DNA of 64,000 nucleotides from assembly GCA_026874595.1 (NCBI GenBank), contig CM049309.1:21362033-21426032 (forward strand), in the 5' to 3' direction. The notes under the pieces are model-generated. The model worked only from the letters and a program-made list of their open reading frames with translations. It did not search any database and was not told where the DNA came from. Of this stretch, positions 12,101 to 21,296 are shown one piece after another; position 1 is the first letter of the stretch; each line of letters begins with the position of its first letter. Both the position numbers and the translations under genes were made by a program. This stretch comes from Sipunculus nudus. Taxonomy: Eukaryota > Annelida > Sipuncula > Golfingiida > Sipunculidae.

Positions 12101-12805
12101 TTCTTACTCTTATTTTCTCATTGTCTTTTTTAGCTCAGCTGACTTTCAGTCATGCTGGGCTATAGCGATGGCTATAGCTTCACTGATGATGCATTGTAAT
12201 TTATATCAAGTTTTCCGTTCCTTAATATATCTCATGTGTAGTCTATTATGACAACTTAAAACAAAGACAGGGTTCTGTCTGTAGATCTACAATGATTCAT
12301 ATTCTTTATCAAAAGAGAAAAAAAATAATTAAAACCAATAAAGGCGAAGTAAAAGATGCAACAACAAAATTATTAATCCAAGATTCAATATGATCAGGGT
12401 TCACCTAGATTAAACAGTCAGGGTTCACATTGAAATGATTTGATTAAATTTTGTTAAAAGTTTGCTAGGAGGGTGTTTGACTTTTAAGCATGTTTGACAG
12501 ATAAAAGTTTTGTTGTTTATCATCAAAATCAAATGTTGTATTGTAAATCAGCTTGTAAAAACTGCTATGGATATTTTATTATGGAATAATTAATGTATTA
12601 ATAATAATCATTTCAGCAAATAAAGACAGTCACTGAAAAGAGCCCAGATTCTCCTGGACATTATGGAAGTCAAGGGGAGACTAACTCAGCGCCAGATGAT
12701 CTTCCAGGAGAGCCTGATGTAGATGTAAGAATTGTTGAGAGCGACAGGAAGCTCTTGATCAATGGCATCCCTACTGGTACTAACAGCCCAACATCTGAAC
12801 AGTGA
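41..12805 (+). CDS. SPPL2: SPPL2-type signal peptide peptidase, 5'-partial, eight exons
   Basis: Intramembrane aspartyl protease of the presenilin/SPP superfamily; relatives cleave type II membrane stubs in endosomes, lysosomes or at the cell surface. Proposed join: 41-154, 600-681, 1134-1208, 1490-1549, 2403-2502, 4141-4218, 4992-5146, 12617-12805. All junctions are GT-AG and reading phase is kept across each one, giving about 283 residues to a TGA. The three family hallmarks are present in order: YD (1167-1172), GFGD (2478-2489) and QPAL (5048-5059), the two aspartates being catalytic in the family. Stretches such as VLKVPR, GDILVPGLLISF and [14 protein letters not shown] follow vertebrate SPPL2A/2B closely. 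The signal peptide, PA domain and first membrane segments must lie upstream of the window. Whether it is the SPPL2A, B or C orthologue cannot be decided here; an invertebrate single SPPL2 is likely. The last exon is the least certain. Confidence 0.95.
600..681 (+). CDS. SPPL2: SPPL2 exon b
   Basis: Acceptor CCATTTCAG, donor GTAGGT. One base plus 27 codons. The peptide begins [20 protein letters not shown] and ends VRLPSLK, almost residue for residue the SPPL2 segment leading into the first catalytic helix (family form WILQD-x-LGIAFC-x-x-x-LKTxRLP). Phase agrees with both neighbours. Confidence 0.95.
1134..1208 (+). CDS. SPPL2: SPPL2 exon c, first catalytic motif YD
   Basis: Acceptor TCGTTGCAG, donor GTGAGT, exactly 25 codons. 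The peptide starts [20 protein letters not shown] and ends PLFTK. The YD motif is at 1167-1172; in this family the Asp is one of two catalytic aspartates and lies within a transmembrane helix. This short exon is the most diagnostic piece of the gene. Confidence 0.96.
1490..1549 (+). CDS. SPPL2: SPPL2 exon d
   Basis: Acceptor TTTTGTAG, donor GTAAGT, 20 codons: [20 protein letters not shown]. It corresponds to the hydrophilic loop SG-x-S-(I/V)-M-x-(E/D)-VA-x-G that separates the two catalytic helices in SPPL2 proteins, so exon order and frame agree with the family. Confidence 0.93.
2040..2333. repeat. Long inverted repeat (foldback element) in SPPL2 intron
   Basis: About 100 bp at 2040-2140 is repeated in reverse complement at 2231-2333, with few mismatches and a loop of about 90 bp. 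Left arm starts TATCTTTTATCATTAAAGG; the right arm ends with its complement. It would fold into a long hairpin in the pre-mRNA. Small overlapping open frames on both strands here are by-products of the inverted repeat. It is probably a foldback MITE; a clear target duplication is not obvious. Confidence 0.85.
2403..2502 (+). CDS. SPPL2: SPPL2 exon e, second catalytic motif GFGD
   Basis: Acceptor TTTCTGTAG, donor GTGAGT, 100 nt in phase 0 leaving one base. It opens with [20 protein letters not shown] and ends [15 protein letters not shown] at 2478-2489 is the second active-site signature of GxGD proteases. The split Gly codon is completed by the exon at 4141. Confidence 0.96.
2588..2815 (-). 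repeat. Dispersed repeat family D, copy 1 (reverse)
   Basis: Reads as the reverse complement of the copies at 17705-18015 and 39172-39482. Shared landmarks are TTTAAAGGGGCC at one end, TTATAAAAATTGGCCAGAAAA, GGGGGCCCGGCAAA, and a segment aligning to the GTTGCAAAAC block of the other copies. The element is about 310 bp when complete. It may be a SINE, but I cannot confirm a pol III promoter. Confidence 0.75.
2850..3215 (+). pseudogene. pogo/Tigger-like (CENP-B type) transposase relic 1
   Basis: One frame from about 2879 to 3183 reads [20 protein letters not shown], a stop at 2951-2953, then [26 protein letters not shown] and [20 protein letters not shown]. The blocks W-x-x-x-F-K-x-x-HGI, HGESASAD and N-x-DETGLFY-x-x-(E/P)-P-x-(K/R)TLA are typical of jerky/Tigger DDE transposases of the pogo group; the Asp of DETG is the first catalytic acid in that family. 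Only the N-terminal part and the first catalytic block survive. It lies inside an SPPL2 intron and is inactive. Confidence 0.8.
3216..4140 (+). other. SPPL2 intron sequence between relics and exon f
   Basis: Apart from relic 2, the stretches 3216-3599 and 3961-4140 contain only AT-rich intron with no recognisable feature. Confidence 0.5.
3600..3960 (+). pseudogene. pogo/Tigger-like transposase relic 2
   Basis: Collinear with the relic at 2850-3215 at an offset of about 750 bp: the blocks AACAAAATCCTGGCAATCAA, AGTGACTCTCTGGAT, AGTCAACCAGTGCAGATTTG and TATGAGACGAGATTGTTAGA all have counterparts in copy 1. It has more stops and indels than copy 1, so it is either an older insertion or a faster-decaying half of a local duplication. 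Confidence 0.75.
4141..4218 (+). CDS. SPPL2: SPPL2 exon f
   Basis: Acceptor TTATTTCCAG, donor GTTTGC. Two bases finish Gly, 25 codons follow, and one base is left over. The peptide starts [20 protein letters not shown] and ends IGTVI. It matches the SPPL2 segment GLL-x-(A/S)-(Y/F)-CHRFDIQ after the GFGD helix. The donor is weaker than its neighbours but phase and similarity fix it. Confidence 0.93.
4992..5146 (+). CDS. SPPL2: SPPL2 exon g, PAL motif
   Basis: Acceptor TACTTGCAG; two bases complete Ala, then 51 codons. It contains [20 protein letters not shown], then [12 protein letters not shown] and [16 protein letters not shown] is at 5048-5059; the PAL motif is conserved in presenilins and SPPs near the active site. 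The proposed donor is GTGAAT after KL. If it is read through, the frame adds VNSHFL and stops at 5165-5167, which would give a short alternative C-terminus. Confidence 0.94.
5715..6981. promoter_or_regulatory. Array of AGGTCAnnnTGACCT palindromes (nuclear-receptor-like sites)
   Basis: Perfect 15-bp inverted repeats occur at 5715, 6030, 6184, 6341, 6813 and 6967, with variants at 5873, 6499 and 6655, about one per repeat unit. Another variant is at 10311 and another perfect copy at 11280. The pattern equals the consensus estrogen-response-type IR3 site. That the sequence matches is seen; receptor binding is inference. Confidence 0.6.
6983..10165 (-). mobile_element. hAT-superfamily DNA transposon, complete ends
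   Basis: The element is 3,183 bp. It starts TAGGGTTGGGACG at 6983 and ends with the exact reverse complement at 10165. The 8-bp duplication GTGACCTA sits on both sides (6975-6982 and 10166-10173), the size expected for hAT. Subterminal TCGTGATAT motifs repeat at the left end and relatives occur near the right. Its single gene is on the minus strand. It is inserted in a unit of the ~156-bp array, inside the last SPPL2 intron and opposite to SPPL2 transcription. Confidence 0.95.
7391..9457 (-). pseudogene. hAT transposase, BED finger, ZBED-like, one in-frame stop
   Basis: Two adjacent frames, 9457-8291 (388 aa) and 8290-7391 (299 aa), are in the same phase and separated only by a TAA at 8293-8291; without it the frame is about 687 codons. 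A BED zinc finger is at residues ~60-118 (C90, C93, H110, H115). The RNase H-like core shows ITTDMWTS (D234), ATTDSASNN (D301) and [11 protein letters not shown]. The second half ends with the hAT dimerisation domain: [20 protein letters not shown], then [18 protein letters not shown]. The stop falls just after [10 protein letters not shown], a conserved TRW block. No frameshift is needed anywhere, so decay is very recent or the stop is the only lesion. Possible 5' exons upstream of the ATG were not found. Confidence 0.92.
10601..12616 (+). other. Remainder of last SPPL2 intron, family A fragments
   Basis: Mostly AT-rich unique sequence. About 11250-11410 is a decayed family A piece with a perfect AGGTCActgTGACCT at 11280-11294. 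At 12127-12180 there is an isolated left end, TTTTTAGCTCAGCTGACTTT followed by GGGCTATAGCGATGG. No coding region is seen. Confidence 0.55.
12617..12805 (+). CDS. SPPL2: SPPL2 candidate last exon, cytosolic tail
   Basis: Acceptor CATTTCAG after an intron of about 7.5 kb. In phase it reads [20 protein letters not shown], then a Ser/Pro/Glu-rich stretch to SPTSEQ and a TGA at 12803-12805. SPPL2 proteins end in a variable, disordered, Pro/Ser-rich cytosolic tail, so composition fits although no motif proves it. An in-phase GTAAGA at 12725 could instead splice on to a further exon; I could not find one, so the TGA end is the simpler model. Confidence 0.65.
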   Translation, partial: QIKTVTEKSPDSPGHYGSQGETNSAPDDLPGEPDVDVRIVESDRKLLINGIPTGTNSPTSEQ

Positions 12806-12949
12806 CTGTACTAATGGCCCAGCATCTGAATTATTACTGCATTCAAGCTTACAGACCCTACTGTGCATCTGTCTCTATGATCCTCTCTGGCATGACCATC
12901 TCTGCAATTACTCAAGTTTTCTCAGCTCTTTCATTTATAAATATGGCTG

Positions 12950-13184
12950 ACATCTTTTAGCAAACATTCCTGTGACTCAGAAAGTCATTTTCGCACCCAT
13001 TGACCCACTAGGATATGAACTGTTGACTGGGGTCATGATCAGCTCTTACATGAGGGTCCGGAACATGATTGCGGGCCAGAGTGCCATTGTGGTGTTGCAG
13101 TGCATCAAAGCTAAACACCTCACTCTAGAACCTGTTTCTTATAGCTTTCAGTGTAAACAGTACTATCTCCAAGGGTCCATATAA
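12950..13184 (+). other. Unrecognised open frame downstream of SPPL2
   Basis: An open stretch reads IPVTQKVIFAPIDPLGYELL, TGVMISSYMRVRNMIAGQSA, then IVVLQCIKAKHLTLEPVSYS to a stop at 13182-13184. It lies 150 bp past the proposed SPPL2 stop. The composition is more protein-like than the surrounding intergenic sequence, but I recognise no family. It could be 3' UTR, a repeat fragment or a missed exon. Confidence 0.25.
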
Positions 13185-13527
13185 ATATAAAGATTGATAA
13201 ATGTCAGTTTTATGCACACTTCAATTCATTAAGATTATACATATATAATATAATCATGAGTAGGTTCAATATTTCTGCTTAGTCAGGGATTGATAGGGCC
13301 TGGTAAAACAAAAGAAAAGTACTTTGGAGGTAGTCAGTCTCAAGGTGAGAATCTATGTGAAGAGAGAATTGGTGCTCAAAAGACTCATATCTTACAAATA
13401 GTAGCTGGAGGAATATTCTGGGGATGATTGTGCCCTTATCCACAAATTACAGTAGCATGCACCATATCCATCAGCTAATGACAGCTATGTTCATTTAGGT
13501 TTTCAGCTCACATTTGGCAATCAGTTA

Positions 13528-14002
13528 GGGTCCGCCTAAACACCCAAAACACCGGTGTTTTGGGTACGTGTGACGAAACACCACGAAACACCCTTTTAAA
13601 TTCGAATTTGAAGCAAAACACTTGTATCATTTAATAAATTATCATTTGTTGGATATGTTAATACAGAATTTGTGCCACTTTTCTGTAAAATTAAAGAAAG
13701 CAATAGTGTTTTGTACAATTGACAAGTGCGCTGCTTGTTTGCGACTTGCGCCACTAGGGGGCAGGGTCATAGCTGGTATATACGGCTGCCGTGGGCGCCG
13801 GTGAACCGACCACGACACGAAACACTCGTTTTTATCTTTATGACATGAATTTATGAAACAATATTGCAGAGATATATTCATCAGATGATTATCTATCGAT
13901 TGGTGTTACGTTTTTGGTTCAGGTTCAAAGTGAAGTGGGTGTTTCGTGGTGTTTCGTCACAGATACCCAAAACACCGGTGTTTTGGGTGTTTAGGGGGAC
14001 CG
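13528..14002. mobile_element. MITE with ~65-bp TIRs and 8-bp TSD (hAT-like)
   Basis: The 475-bp element is bounded by identical 8-bp duplications ATCAGTTA (13520-13527 and 14003-14010). The terminal inverted repeats are about 65 bp, starting GGGTCCGCCTAAACACCC on the left and CGGTCCCCCTAAACACCC on the right complement. Each TIR contains a perfect 24-bp palindrome (13542-13565 and 13965-13988) centred on ACACCGGTGT. The interior is non-coding and G+C richer than its surroundings. Eight-base duplications suggest hAT or a related superfamily; it is not derived from the hAT at 6983, whose ends differ. Confidence 0.9.
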
Positions 14003-16924
14003 ATCAGTTACTGATGAAATGCAACAGTTTGTATGAAAAGATAGTATCAAAATATCTTTGTCAGTAAGCAGCTCAGTGTAAAATTTCATATTTTTGTGGT
14101 AGCTGTGCAGGTTACAGATCCATCACATAACCAGAAAGCCTAAATATCAGTAAACAAAAAGTAAAGCTACATTTCCATAAGGGTATAAGTGAACGTGAAA
14201 ACGACAGTGAACATGACTAGCAAACAGTTTTGCAGGATATGTTTCCATGTAGGTGATGCAACATGCTATTTATAGTCTTTCCTGCACAGTTCCATAAGAG
14301 AAATGTTGGGTTTCATTTAGTGAATTTTGTATAATATGTTATCATGGGTATTCTAAAATTAAGGAAATATTCAAATATGAAATTATCTGAAAATCAAAAA
14401 TACCTTGCTATACATATTTAAAGTTTCTTTCTGTATATATCCTGTAGTTCCATTGATGGCGATACATTCCCATGTTGCTAATCATTTGATGATATAATTT
14501 TGTTTTTCTTCATTTATCCAGCAAACTCACCACATTTCCATCAAGGAGCATGTGGCATCTGTGCTTTTGGCAAGTTAACTTTGATATAAGCATTTGCTCT
14601 CAACACAAGGATGCCCTCTCTTCATGATGTCATTTTTAATTCCACTGCTTATGCCATTGACAAACCATTGCATTTGCCTTCACATATATGGCAATGCTTT
14701 AGTGTTATTATCATGGAATTGACTTTTATCACAATCATGTATGCTTAAGCACTTGATGAAACAGTTTTATACATATTTTATGATGAAGCTGTTAACTCCT
14801 TGCATATGACACCAGTCTGTTTTTGCCCATTCTCCCCTTGAGGTTGTAGAACAAATCATAAACCAAATGATTCGAAAATCATTATCCTAAATTGAACAGT
14901 ATTGTTAATTCTGAGTCTAATAATTAGTAGTAATTTATTAGGATCTTAATATGTTTTTTAATATGTGAATATTCATGGTCTCTAAAACTTATGAAGTATT
15001 TAAACAAAAAAATTGAGCCTACCTGTAAATTAAAAATTGCTTGTATTACTCACAGTTGTGTAGTGGGGAAATTTGTTTCAGCATCTAATGGTTGTAGTTA
15101 ATATATATTCACAGAGTTTATTATATGATGAAGAGAAGAAACAGTTTGGTTTCTTGAAATATATAAACCACTAACAATGTGATAAGGGTGCTAATTCTCA
15201 AAAAATGTGTAGACCATTCTGGTAGACCATTCTGGTAGTCCATTCTTTTTGTGTAATTTTCTGATGTCTGGGTCAGTTTGATTCAGTGTAGGATGACACA
15301 CCAGTATCTTATTCAGTTTGTAAAATGGAAAAAGGGATATGGGTTCACTGATCACATGTCATAATGCACAGATGTCTTATACACACTGCGTAGTTAATAT
15401 AACTGTACTCATATATTATACTCATTGTAAGTATATATATATAAATTTAAGTATGTGGTATGGTAAGTGGGAGTAATATCCACATGTATATAAAAAGATT
15501 CCATTGAAATCAGAATCTGAGATCAGTTAATAATTCTTGTGCATGCAAGGTAAAGAAGAATTAAGATGACATTATGTATATTTACATACTCAATGCATTT
15601 GTCTAATGAGTATAATTCATATTTCTATTAATACAGCTACTACTCTGAACTTGGTGTAGTTAAAGTGAATGTTATATATATTTATATATGCTGGTATGAA
15701 GGTAATCTTGCTTGTAGGCTTTGTATACTTAAGCAAACTATGAAGAGTTACAGAATTGCAGTCTTTACGGTAAACATAATGGACCATTTATGTTAATTTG
15801 TGTAAGATAAGATAAAGGATAAAAACTCCTAATTTCATGTTCACAAAGAGTCTTGATGTCTGCTATATAAACATACAAAAATGCCAATGATAAAATTATG
15901 TCAGTGATAAAAATGTATTTTAACTTGTAATTTAAATGAGAGCACATTAAAACTTTTATATAAACATGAGGAATTGTTTTATATGCCATCAAAGATAGCA
16001 GGCTGTATAAGGCTTTCTCTTCCTTTTGCAGAAAAAACACCAAATTAGTTATCTGTTGTTGAGTGTGTTGTGGTTTATGGTTAATATAAAACATTCAAAT
16101 TATTCTTTGTTAATCAGTGGAAATAATCCAAGTTTGTTCCTGTGACACAAATCTGCCTTTTTAGGGACAAATTTTAACTTCACTCTGATATAAAACATTC
16201 TCTCTTGAGAATTTATAAAGGTTATGGAAGAAAACAATAGGGGGGCTTGTGCATCTTCTTTTCTGACACTTCTGCCATAAGTAGTTAGGCAAATCACACT
16301 CTAAAATTAGTCCAAACAAAGCATATTGGCACCATGTTTTTGATTTGCCAGAGAGCGGAGTCCTCCTTGTCTAAGATCCTGTATATGCTCCTGCCAGAGG
16401 ATAAAATAAATTATCAATACTTAACATTTTAACAGGTATCATGCTTTACATATATTATATATTGTATATACATGTATATGAAAACCTAGCAATGGAACAT
16501 TTATTACCTGACGGCAAATTATGACCCACAGCCAACCAGCACTAGCCAACCCACTGACTGCTGTGTCTCATCTTCATGGCCTCCTGATCCTTCTCATAAA
16601 TATTTAAATCACTGTGTCCTCAGTAATTTCCTTTAAATGTACACCCTGTCTCACAGATACGTTTTTCTGACTCGGCCAGTAGTTTACTTTCCACCAGCAT
16701 AATCCCAGTCTGTTCCTCTGCTTGTTAAGCAGTACAGTATACAGCTTTTGCTGATTATGAATGTCTAAAGGTCTTTATGAAGCCCTCTCAGAAAATGTAA
16801 GATTGCTGTATCCCAGGAAACACCTCTATATTAAGTGGCCCATATATTTCAGCGACTTTTAGTTTGCAGATTTCTAATCTCAAGTAGTTTTTAAAAATGG
16901 ACCATAAAATTTAGCTTTGGTTAC
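14003..16924. other. Intergenic, nothing recognised
   Basis: AT-rich sequence downstream of SPPL2. No exon-like stretch, tRNA or TIR element is seen. Short TA-rich runs occur near 15429-15445 and 15672-15690. Confidence 0.5.
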
Positions 16925-17130
16925 TAAAGGTCATCTGGGCCAGGGTGATGGTCCTTTGTTTTCTGTGTGTTCACTCTCCTACAGTCATTAACAGGACACA
17001 AATTGTAACTTTTGAACTTAAAAATGTAAGAAAGTCCCTGGTTTACAATTTATAAAACTCAAAATTGGGCCAGAATGATCTATATTGAGGGAACTGCAGT
17101 GCAAAACCATTATTTATAGCATTTGAAAGT
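16925..17130 (+). repeat. Decayed family A fragment
   Basis: GGTCATCTGGGCCAGGGTGA, then CATTAACAGGACACAAATTG and AAACTCAAAATTGGGCCAGA, align to the left end and first unit of the element at 5526 (GTTAACAGGGCACAAATTG). Heavily mutated. Confidence 0.5.
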
Positions 17131-17704
17131 CTCTCTCTTTTCTCTTAAAATTTAAACAATGAATCTCATTTATGACTTTTAACTCTTTTTAAGTGTTAGT
17201 GATCTACAAGATTCTCAGACATATTACCTATATTTGTTATATTTTAATACAGTTGGTCAATTAGTAAAATTTCATACAAAAGCCTAAATATCTCAATAGT
17301 TAATGGATGGATTGCCTGTAAATTTGCTACACATGTTAATGTCACATGGTAAACCAAGTTGGGACAACTGTAGACATCTTTTCAATTGTTGCAAGTTTGA
17401 TAGAAAATATAACTGAAATATACTGGTACAAAGCTGACATGTAAACAAGACTTGGTCACATGACATCTGATATATCTTACTCTAGATGTGAAGTCTTCAT
17501 AAAGTGTCTGCAGATTTTTGTGACTGTATGATGGTACACCCACAGCAGATTTAATACAAGTGATGTTTAACTTAATGCCAGCTGTCTACCTTTTCTATAG
17601 AATGATGGCTTACTCTGCCTACATTTTAATGAATTCTAGGTAATTCATGTTAAGAAAACTTCTTATTAAAATAGAGGTATAAGCTTTTTTATATTCAAGC
17701 TATA

Positions 17705-18015
17705 CCTAAACACAGCAGTGTTGACGAATGGAGAAACCTGTAAAGTAAGGTGGTTTGTTGCATAAGTGCAGAGGCTGAAAGATAACTCGTTGCAAAACAC
17801 CCTTTGCAAAAAATCTGGTTTGTTTGACTTGTCATCAAATGTCCTTGCTGACTTGGACTATTTTCTTGACCCCCACGTTATAAACACATGGATATAAACA
17901 AAAATAACAGCCTGTGTGTGATGGGATCAGTGTTTTCTGGCATACCTTTGTGATTGTTTCAAAAGCTTATACCCAGTTTATATATGTCAGATAATGGAAT
18001 AGGCCCCTTTAAGGT
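17705..18015 (+). repeat. Dispersed repeat family D, copy 2
   Basis: Shares GTGTTGAC, GGTTTGTTGCATAAGTGC, GTTGCAAAACACC, TGATATAAACA-like blocks, TTTTCTGGC and the end TAGGCCCCTTTAA with the copy at 39172-39482 (same strand) and the reverse copy at 2588-2815. Confidence 0.75.
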
Positions 18016-18094
18016 CTGCATATTACCAGTTTCATTTCTTTCAGAATATTACCCAAACTACTGCTTTTGGTCCGGTTACATGTACATACTTGTA

Positions 18095-18730
18095 TCCCCA
18101 GACTAAGTTGGGGGATAGTATGGTTATGGCATGGTCGCGCTGTGGCAGAGATTCTTTCAGGTCAGATAACTCGAAAATTTTTCATGGATCTTTACCAAAC
18201 TTAATATGTCCATAGATATGGGTGAGAGGACAAAGCCTATTTAAAATGGGGTTATGACTTTTATTAGGAGAGTGACCATGACCTTGAAAATGTCCATTTT
18301 CGGGGAAAATCACACAAATTCTTAAATATCTCAAGAAATATTGCATGGATTGATCTAAAAATCAAGTTGACCGAAGATTTTGGGTTGTGTTATCATGTAC
18401 CAGAAACTGGTGGTGCCACCTTTTATCCTTTCTTGTTTTCATTGCTGTGAGCATTATAAATAAAAAACAGACAGATTTCTTTCATGTTATGCATATACAT
18501 AGGTATGGGTTATCGGATGATGTATCTTTAAATTGGGGTTATGACCTTTCCCATGAGAGTGACCTTGACCTTGAATATTGCCAAATATGGTGATAATCAC
18601 ACAAAATCATAAATATTTCAATGAGGATGCATGGATTGGTCCAAAAATCAAATTTACCAAAGATCTTGGGTAGCTTTTCTTCTGCCGAAGACAGGTGGCC
18701 CCACCTTCTGTCCTTTTCTTGTTTTCACAT
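18095..18730 (+). repeat. Dispersed two-unit repeat (family B)
   Basis: A ~300-bp unit occurs twice: GGGGTTATGACTTTTATTAG / GTGACCATGACCTTGAAAAT and ATTGCATGGATTGATCTAAA near 18250-18360, then GGGGTTATGACCTTTCCCAT / GTGACCTTGACCTTGAATAT and ATGCATGGATTGGTCCAAAA near 18535-18650. Each ends with a TGGTG(C/G)CACCTT...CTTTTCTTGTTTTCA block (18409 and 18698). Reads as a non-autonomous dispersed element; no coding capacity. Confidence 0.65.
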
Positions 18731-18769
18731 GTTCTATTATCCCATCATTGCCACTTGACAGTACTATGA

Positions 18770-19010
18770 GGGGTTTAAGTCAAAAACTAATGGACAGATT
18801 GGGCTGAAATTTTGCATGTTTGTATTCAAAACAGGTGGTGCCATCTGCAATAGTTTTAATGTGGCCTCCATCCGTACATTTGCTTTAGGTGAAAATTGCT
18901 TGTATCTGAGGAATCCTTCAATGTCTTGTCTGTTATTTGGCATGTACATCCTCATGGAGAGTTTTCTCATCAACCAGACAGGTGGTGCCTTTTTAATAGT
19001 ATAAATTAAT
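18770..19010 (+). repeat. Fragment sharing the GGTGGTGCC motif
   Basis: GACAGATTGGGCTGAAATTT, ACAGGTGGTGCCATCTGCAA and GACAGGTGGTGCCTTTTTAA resemble blocks at about 4670 and, inverted, near 49890-50160. It is open on the minus strand for 115 codons but without any recognisable domain, so I treat it as repeat sequence. Confidence 0.4.
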
Positions 19011-20590
19011 CCCCTCTTTTCTCGAGAGTGATTCACCATATTGGCCCCTGGTATTTGGTGAAAAATAGTTTCACAAGTGGATAGATGGAAGAAACCATGG
19101 TCGCTTGCCAAGTGTCAGTATATGCTGCTGAATCTGGGGGCCTATTCTTAAAGGGAGGAAAGGGGGTTGATTGTCTGGGGATACTATGACACCTGCAGTG
19201 CCAAGAAATATCTAGTCTAAGAATGTTCTTTACAAAGTGACAACATCTTGAAAATTTAAATTTTGCATAAAAGGGCTGAGATTATACAGATTTTGAATGT
19301 AATCAATTAAATTTCCATATTTTAAAATTACATCTACATTTCAGAGCCATTAAGTTAAACACCTTTAGTTTTGTTATCGGGATAAAATTCCTATACAATA
19401 CATAGCATGGCATGTGTCATTTTTTTTCCAAATACAGGTATATTCCATCACAGGCTTATGCTTTTGGTTCAGCTGACCTGGCTTTGGTTAGAAGTTCTGA
19501 GATCCAGGCCTTGTATATCATCATATATGGTGTATATATTACCAACATCAAGAGAGTATTGTTCAGCAGCTGTTTGTAATAAATTAGACACGAGCTTTAC
19601 TCCAAAACTTTAATATTTTAGGTTTTAAAAAGAGAAAGTTGTGCACCTTGTGATTTAAATAAATCGCTAGTTCTTAAATTGGCCACAGATGTCGCCACCT
19701 GTCAAGCATCATCACCAACAACACGAATCGTTTAATGCTCATTAACAAAAAAAAGGGCAGCACTGGGTTAAACGTTTAGGTCTCCTTTCACCCACCTGTC
19801 ATAATAAATACTCTCAAATACTTAATGCCTGCTATCCTGCATAATTTACTGCTCCTACACAAAATAAACTCACCTGACCTGTGAAGAGGTCACTCTGTAT
19901 GGCCTTTTCATGTCCATCTTCTACTTTTCCATTTTAAATGCAGCCAAATCTTATTTGTATATTTAATGATAAGTCAGTGCTGTCACTCTGGATTTAAATT
20001 TAAAAATATTAAATTAAATAGGTATTAAAAGCTGAATCAATGCAAAATCTGAATTTTTTAAATGTTGCTATATACAGTTACTTAAATAATCTTGAGTCAT
20101 GTGAGAAACATACAATGTCATAGGGTTTTTCAGTACTGAATATTTAATCATGCAGTCTCACTAAGCATATGGCAGGTCATTAATCAGGATCTGGTGGATG
20201 GTATGATAATGAGGTTTCATAAAAAGATTATATTACTTTAAAACAATAAAAAAAAGTGGCAGCATTGCATGTGCATTTGTAACTGCGAGTTGATATATAA
20301 ACTTGGTAGACATATTTGTCATAAGTAAGTAATACTGCTGCTGTAATGGAACTATCCTTGAGATGTGATGGTCTATATCTAATACATTTATGAATGATTG
20401 TTTTAAATTTTAGGATCTGATTGTTAGGCTGAGTTTTGCGAAACAAATAAGGACAGGAAATTACTAGTATCCACTCACTTTTGTGGCAGCAAGACTAATT
20501 TTACATCTTTTGCAAATATTATTGAGTGTTCTGAATATTTAACATATGACTTAAACTGAGCTTTTGTGAAACATGAATAAAATAGGAGAC
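19011..20590. other. Intergenic, nothing recognised
   Basis: AT-rich, no supported gene or repeat on either strand. Confidence 0.5.
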
Positions 20591-20604
20591 AGTGATGTGG
20601 GGCT

Positions 20605-20695
20605 TAAGTTTGGATTTGGACTTGAATCAGGACTTATTCTAGGGACTGGGACTTGAGGGTCCTGGACTTGGACTTGCTCTCAGACTTGGATGGTA
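20605..20695 (+). repeat. Degenerate GGACTT hexamer tract
   Basis: GGACTTGAATCAGGACTT, GGGACTGGGACTTGAGGGTC and CTGGACTTGGACTTGCTCTC form an imperfect short repeat of about 90 bp. Confidence 0.6.
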
Positions 20696-21296
20696 CAGAG
20701 TAAATTACTTCACTGATAGGAAACAACTCATAGCCATAGGTAGAAAGACTGCTTTGGTTTTAACATGATGTGTATATAGTATGTTTTTAAGTTTGTGTCT
20801 GTGTGCAGGCATTTAAAGTTTCTGTGCTTCATTTTCAGCAGTCTTTCAGGGCAAACCAGTCCACATCAGGCCAGATTGAGATGTCCCAAAGAATTTAAAA
20901 GTATCGATGAATGGAGGCAGATTTGAGAAAAAGATGCAAATGGCTTAATTTAATTGAGTACAGTTATATAATATGGTGTAGGGACCACAAAATGTAAAAG
21001 AAGCACCAGCATTTAAATTATATTGTATATTATATTAAATACACAAGTTGGCCATAAGTTAACCATAAAAGCTTATGTAAATAATTATTTTTTTTTTGTT
21101 GCTCTAAACATATCTTGTTATTTCTAAGCACTCACAACATAATATTTGTTAAGACAGTTGTGACAATCATTCTTTAAATACATTGTACATGTTTATTCAA
21201 ATGCAATATGTATTTCATATGGAAATAAATATTTTAAATAATTCAGAAATGTCTTTTGTTAAGGCTATTTTGTAAGTGTTAATATTTCTGGGAGAC

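Noticed and set aside
18764-19111. 115-codon minus-strand frame
   Set aside because: Overlaps sequence related to dispersed repeats with the GGTGGTGCC motif; no domain or splice context.
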